Positions 15,105 to 19,603 of a stretch of 19,603 bases of DNA are shown here, one piece after another. The notes under the pieces are model-generated. The model made no database searches, was not told the origin of the DNA, and saw only the letters and a program-made list of their open reading frames with translations. The translations under genes and the position numbers were made by a program. Every line of letters starts with the position of its first letter. Within the stretch, counting starts at the first letter, position 1. This DNA is from Ruminococcus sp. UBA3280 (GTDB taxonomy: Bacteria > Bacillota > Clostridia > Oscillospirales > Ruminococcaceae): assembly GCA_002362175.1 (NCBI GenBank), contig DETU01000089.1:1-19603 (forward strand), in the 5' to 3' direction.

Positions 15105-16263
15105 TCAATTCACGCTCCGTTTCGTTAAATACTTTTTGCAGTTCAAAAATCAAATCTTCCGCATTTTCAATTCCCACAGAAAGGCGAAGGGTACTTTCGG
15201 TAATTCCGTTTTTTATGCGGATTTCTTCGGGTACGTCCGCATGAGTCTGGGTAGTCGGATATGTTATAAGAGTTTCAACTCCGCCCAGACTTTCCGCAAA
15301 TTTTATCATGCGAACATTTTCAAGAATGGACAGTGCAAATTCCTTGCTTTCAAGCTGAAACGTCAGCATCGCTCCGAATCCACGTGCCTGCCTTTTCATT
15401 ATTTCATACCCCTGATGTTCAGGCAGTCCGGGATAAATAACTCTTGTAACAGATTTCTGATTTTTCAGCCAATTTGCAATTTTTATCGCATTTTCCTGCG
15501 ATTTTTCCATGCGCACACCAAGCGTTTTAATTCCTCTTAAAACTAACCAGCTATCAAATGGTGCAAGTCCTGCACCTGTTGTTTTTATCAGAAATGCGAA
15601 TTTTTCAGCAATATCATTTCTTTTTGTCACAAGAAATCCTGCAAGGGTATCGTTGTGACCGCTGAGATATTTTGTACCACTATGCACCACAATATCTGCT
15701 CCTAAATCAAGAGGATTCTGAAAATAAGGCGACAAAAAGGTGTTATCCACTATCAAAAACAAATTATGACGTTTTGCAATCTCGGCAGTCTTTGCAATAT
15801 CTGTTACGTTCATCATGGGATTTGTCGGAGTTTCCATGTAAATTGCCTTTGTATTTTCATTTATGAAGCTCTCGATATTTTCACAACAGCAGTCAATGCT
15901 TGTAAACTGAATTTCGTTTTTCTCCGAAACATTGCGGAAAAGTCGGATACTTCCGCCGTAGAGATCCGAATCTGCAATGATATGGTCTCCGGGCTTAAAA
16001 ATTTCCATCAACAGCGAAATTGCCGCCATTCCCGAAGAAAAAGCAAATGCATTTGTGCCGTTTTCCAACGATGCTACGACCTTTTCCAGATGCTCTTTTG
16101 TGGGATTCTGCAAACGAGAATAGTCATATCCGCTGCTTTTTCCTACACCTAAATGTGCATATGTTGCAGTCTGGTAAATGGGATAGCTTATCGCTCCGTA
16201 ATGATTACAGTTTTCCTCATCCTCCTCAAGATGCAGACATTTTGTTTCAATTTTCCTCTCCAT
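15085..16263 (-). CDS. Cys/Met-metabolism PLP enzyme (cystathionine gamma-synthase/gamma-lyase/beta-lyase type)
   Basis: A 392-residue member of the MetB/MetC/MccB family. YDYSRLQNPTKEHLE (46-60) supplies the phosphate-binding Tyr and Arg. FSSGMAA (75-81), VDNTFLSPY (172-180, PLP Asp) and the Schiff-base K198 in HSGTKYLSGHND follow. The C-terminal SLGGVETLITYPTTQTHADVP is standard for the family. I chose the ATG at 16263, with GGAGG 9 bp upstream; an earlier in-frame start at 16290 lies deeper in lysR and has no better site. It overlaps lysR by 17 bp and patB by 20 bp. The family interconverts cystathionine, homocysteine and cysteine, and sequence inspection cannot safely separate synthase from lyase. 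Being next to patB (beta-lyase) suggests a synthase or gamma-lyase role. Confidence 0.9.
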   Translation of the reverse strand: MERKIETKCLHLEEDEENCNHYGAISYPIYQTATYAHLGVGKSSGYDYSRLQNPTKEHLEKVVASLENGTNAFAFSSGMAAISLLMEIFKPGDHIIADSDLYGGSIRLFRNVSEKNEIQFTSIDCCCENIESFINENTKAIYMETPTNPMMNVTDIAKTAEIAKRHNLFLIVDNTFLSPYFQNPLDLGADIVVHSGTKYLSGHNDTLAGFLVTKRNDIAEKFAFLIKTTGAGLAPFDSWLVLRGIKTLGVRMEKSQENAIKIANWLKNQKSVTRVIYPGLPEHQGYEIMKRQARGFGAMLTFQLESKEFALSILENVRMIKFAESLGGVETLITYPTTQTHADVPEEIRIKNGITESTLRLSVGIENAEDLIFELQKVFNETERELNGREKS

Positions 16264-17170
16264 TATGATTCGCCTCCTGATATTTTGCAATCTCCTGCAA
16301 ATATTTTTCGCCGATTAGACTTAACACGGAATCCTTTCTTGCGATATATCCGATCGTCATTTTTTCATTCGATTTCAATTTCACCGCACGATAATCGCTT
16401 CCGTTCAGATTTTCACAAATGATACCCGAACACAGCGTAAAACCGTTCAATCCCACCATTAGATTTAACAAAGTTGCCCTATCACTTGCACGAATAAATC
16501 GCTTGTACTGATAGGTACTCATCACTTCTTCTGCGAAATAAAAAGAATTTTGCTCGCCCTGTGAAAAGCCGAGACATGGGTATTCTTCAAGCTCCTCCAA
16601 AGCGATTTCCTCATGATCCGCAAGAGGATGACCCTTCCAAATATACACATAAATTCCACATTCAAAAAGCGGTGTGAAGTATAGTCCTGACTCCGAAAAA
16701 ATCTTCATCAGCACCGCCCGATTGTAGTCGTTAAGATAAAGAATGCCAAGTTCACTTTTTCGATTTTTAACATTATCAATAATTTCATGGGTTTTTGTTT
16801 CATGCACCTCAAACTCATATTCGTCCATTCCGTACTGCTTTACCAGTTCCACAAATGCGTTTACTGCAAATGTATAATGCTGCATGGATACACTGAAACG
16901 TTTTTTAACATTTATCTGAGAAATATATTTTGCGTCCAGAATTTCATACTGCTCCATTACAGATCTAGCATATCCGATAAATTCTGCTCCGGCAGTTGTT
17001 AGTGTAATTCCACTTTTGGAACGATTGAACAATTCAAAACCAATCTCGTTTTCCAACGAATGTATCGCCGCTGACAGACTTGGCTGGGATATAAATAATT
17101 TTTTTGCCGCTTCATTCAAAGAATGTTCTCCGGCAACTGTGATCGCATATTTCAATTGAATTAATGTCAT
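16247..17170 (-). CDS. LysR-family regulator of the sulfur/amino-acid gene cluster
   Basis: A 307-residue LysR-type transcription factor, typical length. The N-terminal winged helix-turn-helix is SLNEAAKKLFISQPSLSAAI (17-36), followed by LENEIGFELFNRSKSGITLT. The remainder is the periplasmic-binding-like effector domain from about residue 90. It is transcribed with the two C-S lyases rather than divergently, as seen for some Gram-positive Cys/Met LysR regulators, whose effector is often O-acetylserine or homocysteine-related. That is family knowledge, not read here. The ATG follows GGAGC by 8 bp. Its own promoter carries a repeat at the expected LysR position, so autoregulation is likely. It is the natural candidate to bind all three boxes in the window. 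Confidence 0.92.
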   Translation of the reverse strand: MTLIQLKYAITVAGEHSLNEAAKKLFISQPSLSAAIHSLENEIGFELFNRSKSGITLTTAGAEFIGYARSVMEQYEILDAKYISQINVKKRFSVSMQHYTFAVNAFVELVKQYGMDEYEFEVHETKTHEIIDNVKNRKSELGILYLNDYNRAVLMKIFSESGLYFTPLFECGIYVYIWKGHPLADHEEIALEELEEYPCLGFSQGEQNSFYFAEEVMSTYQYKRFIRASDRATLLNLMVGLNGFTLCSGIICENLNGSDYRAVKLKSNEKMTIGYIARKDSVLSLIGEKYLQEIAKYQEANHNGEEN

Positions 17171-17212
17171 AGAAATCAGCTCCTATAATACACATCAAAA
17201 TAGTATGCTTTT

Positions 17213-17241
17213 ATTTTAGCACAAAATCATACTGCTGTCAA
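17213..17241 (-). promoter_or_regulatory. lysR operon (operon 1) promoter
   Basis: TTGACA (17236-17241) and TAAAAT (17213-17218) are spaced 17 bp on the minus strand. A TG one base before the -10 makes it an extended -10. The expected start near 17206 leaves a leader of about 36 nt before the lysR ATG. Confidence 0.8.
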
Positions 17242-17261
17242 ATACTTTTTCCCTTGAATTG

Positions 17262-17282
17262 ATTATAGTTTTTGCCTATAGT
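17262..17282. promoter_or_regulatory. LysR-type box B, operon 1
   Basis: ATTATAG-N7-CTATAGT, one mismatch between arms, with inner T-N11-A geometry. It ends exactly 20 bp from the -35, centred near -66. On the minus strand, box and flank match box A closely: TATAGG, AAAA, CTATAATCA, AGG, then GTATTTGACA. Confidence 0.78.
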
Positions 17283-17334
17283 TTGTTTTTTTCCATAATA
17301 AGCCGAAAATACCTTGTTTCTCAGCTTTTTTACA

Positions 17335-17373
17335 ATAAAAATGCACCCAACGATTGTATCATTCGTTAGGTGC
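17335..17373 (-). terminator. Terminator after the MmeI-like gene
   Basis: On the minus strand GCACCTAACGA pairs with TCGTTGGGTGC (11 bp with one U-G pair, 17343-17373) around a 9-nt loop, followed by ATTTTTATT. It lies about 45 bp after the stop and separates the restriction gene from the lysR operon. Confidence 0.85.
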
Positions 17374-17418
17374 GATTATGGCATTGGAGAGTTAATTTAC
17401 AATTCTCCTCATTTGATT

Positions 17419-19603
17419 TTATTTCATAAGTTTCTGATAGAGTTTCATAAGTTCAGCGACGCACTCTGATTCAGTGATTTTTTTGTCAAAACCGTAAGCC
17501 TGCATTACAGCGAGGTCATTCTGCTGGTGTGCCTTACGGAGTTCGGGTGGCATTGTCAGTTCGTCATATAAATCAGCTAATGAACAATCGGGATATTTCG
17601 CACGTGCATCAAGTATTGCCTGTGCAGTGCGTTCTATGCGTTCTTGTTGCTCTGGTGTGGGATTACACCATGAAAAATTATTATATACTATTGTTGTTGA
17701 ATAACTGTAATCGCTTTTCAATCTTCCGCAGACTGTTCTAACCCACGCCATATGTACATTAGATGTTAATACGCCAAACATATACAATGTAGCGTTAGGT
17801 ATTGTAAATAATTTGTCACCAGTAATAATTTCATCAGTTAAAAATCCGAATGGTATGTATCTTCTTCTTTCAGATGAAACTTTTGCAAATGCAATAAAAT
17901 TTTTTGAAGGAGGTCTATACTGTCCAAATCGCCATGGAATATTTGCAGATAACTGAGTTTGTTTATTTTTACTTGAAAGCCTAAAATCTTTTACTGCTTG
18001 TACTCTTTTTAGAATTTCAGGACAGCTTTTTAATTCTTTAGGACTTATATCAGGAATCCATAAACACCATCTTTCAATATTATTTATAAATTCTTTACCC
18101 ATCATAAAACGTTTGAAATATTTTTCTGATTGTGGTTCTTTAGATATGAAATCAGCCTTTTCTTCGGGCGTAAAAAGATAATTTCCGTTATCTGTAGCTT
18201 GACTTCCTCTGACAATAGCAGGAACATCACATATTGGTTTGCTACGTTCTTCAACTATAATATCAGGAGCATTTAACAGATAACCATTTATATTTTTTGC
18301 TTCTAATACTGTTCCCGATGAATAAATATATTTTTTTCCGTTTGTAGAAACATGACTAAAACCAATAATTACACAATGAACATGAGCCTTTAGACTTGCC
18401 TCACTGTCCCATATAAAAGGTTTGTGGGCAAAATCAATATGAATATTTTCAACTAATAATTTTTTCCAAAGAACAGTAGCCTGTTCGCCTTGTGAAACAG
18501 AATTTGTTGATACAAGAGCAGTTTTAATAGAAGTATTAATCATCATATCAGCAGATTTTAAATACCAACAAGTTACATAATCAAGTTTTCCTCTTTTTAC
18601 ACCCAGCCAAATATTATCCATATCCTCACGTTGAGAATCGGACATATAATTAACTCCAACAAAAGGCGGATTTCCCATTATATAGGACAATTTTTCTTTC
18701 GGCACAACACTTTCCCAGTCAATGCGGAGAGAATTACCCTCAACAATGTTTGCATAACTTTTCAATGGCAGAAAGTCTAAATCGTGTTCAACAATCGCCT
18801 CCGTCTCCTGCATCATCTGACTTTCGGCAATCCAGAGTGCCGTTTTTGCGACAGTTACAGCAAAGTCATTGATTTCAATTCCGTAAAACTGGTGTATTCC
18901 CACCCTGATTAAGTTGTCGTCAATGTTAAACTGCTTCTGACCGCCGTAAATCGCACGCAAAGCCTCATTTTCAAGCCGTCTCAGACTTATGTATGTTTCA
19001 GTCAGGAAATTGCCTGAACCGCACGCAGGGTCTAAAAACGTAAGGCTTGCAAGTTTATTTCTGTAGTCCTCAAGACGTGCAAAACGGGTCTTCTGGACTT
19101 TGATTTCAAGAATGTTCGCTAATTCTGCCTTTAAATCGTCTAAAAACAGCGGGTCAATGACTTTGTGAATGTTCTCAATACTGGTATAGTGCATACCGCC
19201 TGACCGACGTGTTTCAGGGTTCAGGGTACTTTCAAAGACCGCACCAAATATTGTCGGGGAAATATCAGCCCAGTTAAAAGTTTTACTTGCACCATTAAGA
19301 AGTAAATTCACAATTTCTTCCGTAAATCTGGGAATTTCTATATTTTCGTCCGCAAACAGTCCGCCGTTGACGTACGGGAACGCCAACAACTCCTCATCAA
19401 GATATGGGTCACGTTCTTCCGGTTTTGTATCAAGAATTTTAAATAATTCAACTAATTTCGGACGTACTTCACTAACAGGAAATTTTTTCAAGTAGTTTCC
19501 AAACATCTTATGACTTCCAAAAATTCCTGCATCTTCCGCATAAAGACAGAATACAAGCCTAACACACAACATATTCAGGCTTTTCAGCGTTTCAGGACTG
19601 TCG
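17419..19603 (-). CDS. MmeI-like restriction-modification protein (DNA adenine methyltransferase part), 5' end outside window
   Basis: The open frame runs off the window edge. About 727 codons are visible, starting DSPETLKSLNMLCVRLVFCL; the ATG at 19572 is internal, not the start. The order fits type IIL/IIG MmeI/YeeA-like single-chain enzymes. It shows the helical spacer with RLVFCLYAEDAGIF, then methyltransferase motif I LDPACGSGNF (residue 180 on, from that ATG). Motif IV is NPPF (301-304), which indicates N6-adenine methylation, and a C-terminal target-recognition region follows, including WCLWIP and a final helical bundle. The PD-(D/E)xK nuclease expected in the first 170 or so residues of a roughly 900-residue protein lies outside, so cleavage ability cannot be judged. 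BREX PglX-type methylases are a less likely alternative. It is unrelated to the metabolic operons and insulated by its own terminator. Confidence 0.85.
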   Translation of the reverse strand, partial: DSPETLKSLNMLCVRLVFCLYAEDAGIFGSHKMFGNYLKKFPVSEVRPKLVELFKILDTKPEERDPYLDEELLAFPYVNGGLFADENIEIPRFTEEIVNLLLNGASKTFNWADISPTIFGAVFESTLNPETRRSGGMHYTSIENIHKVIDPLFLDDLKAELANILEIKVQKTRFARLEDYRNKLASLTFLDPACGSGNFLTETYISLRRLENEALRAIYGGQKQFNIDDNLIRVGIHQFYGIEINDFAVTVAKTALWIAESQMMQETEAIVEHDLDFLPLKSYANIVEGNSLRIDWESVVPKEKLSYIMGNPPFVGVNYMSDSQREDMDNIWLGVKRGKLDYVTCWYLKSADMMINTSIKTALVSTNSVSQGEQATVLWKKLLVENIHIDFAHKPFIWDSEASLKAHVHCVIIGFSHVSTNGKKYIYSSGTVLEAKNINGYLLNAPDIIVEERSKPICDVPAIVRGSQATDNGNYLFTPEEKADFISKEPQSEKYFKRFMMGKEFINNIERWCLWIPDISPKELKSCPEILKRVQAVKDFRLSSKNKQTQLSANIPWRFGQYRPPSKNFIAFAKVSSERRRYIPFGFLTDEIITGDKLFTIPNATLYMFGVLTSNVHMAWVRTVCGRLKSDYSYSTTIVYNNFSWCNPTPEQQERIERTAQAILDARAKYPDCSLADLYDELTMPPELRKAHQQNDLAVMQAYGFDKKITESECVAELMKLYQKLMK

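Noticed and set aside
15028..15540. Plus-strand open frame of 170 codons opposite the lyase/patB junction
   Set aside because: It is antisense to two PLP enzymes with full motif sets, and its Phe/Arg/Ser-rich composition looks non-coding.

Overview
The window reads as one low-GC Firmicutes/Clostridia chromosome segment, with AT-rich intergenic DNA, strong GGAGG ribosome sites, TTGACA/TATAAT promoters and anaerobic ferredoxin enzymes. A gut or rumen Ruminococcus-like organism is plausible, but that is inferred from gene content only. Every convincing gene lies on the minus strand, so transcription runs from high to low coordinates.

Layout in transcription order: (i) 19603-17419, the C-terminal four fifths of an MmeI-like restriction-modification protein, ending at a terminator. 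(ii) Operon 1, 17170-13929: a LysR-type regulator, a Cys/Met-metabolism PLP enzyme (cystathionine lyase/synthase type) and a PatB/MalY C-S beta-lyase, ending at a hairpin terminator. (iii) Operon 2, 13627-6829: cysteine synthase, two small membrane proteins, a CooS/carbon-monoxide-dehydrogenase-fold protein, a three-gene SsuABC/TauABC-type ABC importer and an Rrf2 regulator, ending at a strong bidirectional terminator. (iv) Operon 3, 6645-630: an SGNH hydrolase, four-subunit 2-oxoacid:ferredoxin oxidoreductase (porG-D-A-B), a PaaK-like acyl-CoA ligase and a class I aminotransferase. (v) 605-166, a decayed transposase fragment.

The most informative signal is regulatory. The promoters of operons 1 and 3 share a nearly identical inverted repeat, ATAG-N7-CTATAAT, exactly 20 bp upstream of a TTGACA -35 box, with a further AGG at fixed distance. 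A third copy lies upstream of the cysK promoter, about two helical turns farther away. The repeat has LysR-type geometry (T-N11-A) and a LysR gene is first in operon 1. I infer that operons 1-3 form one locally encoded sulfur/amino-acid regulon. Operon 3 also carries a perfect 14-bp palindrome between its -35 and -10 boxes, a candidate operator for the Rrf2 protein encoded immediately upstream.

The CooS-like protein keeps the B- and D-cluster cysteines and most active-site (C-cluster) ligands, but has Asp where canonical enzymes have the Cys of the DVQC motif (Cys333 of C. hydrogenoformans CODH-II). It is therefore probably not an ordinary CO dehydrogenase. With an importer, two unknown membrane proteins and cysK in one transcription unit, it may be an undescribed sulfur-linked redox system. 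Operon 3 has the parts to interconvert an amino acid, its 2-oxo acid, an acyl-CoA and a free acid. This is the logic of reductive carboxylation of arylacetates or branched acids, or in a sulfur regulon possibly of a methylthio acid.
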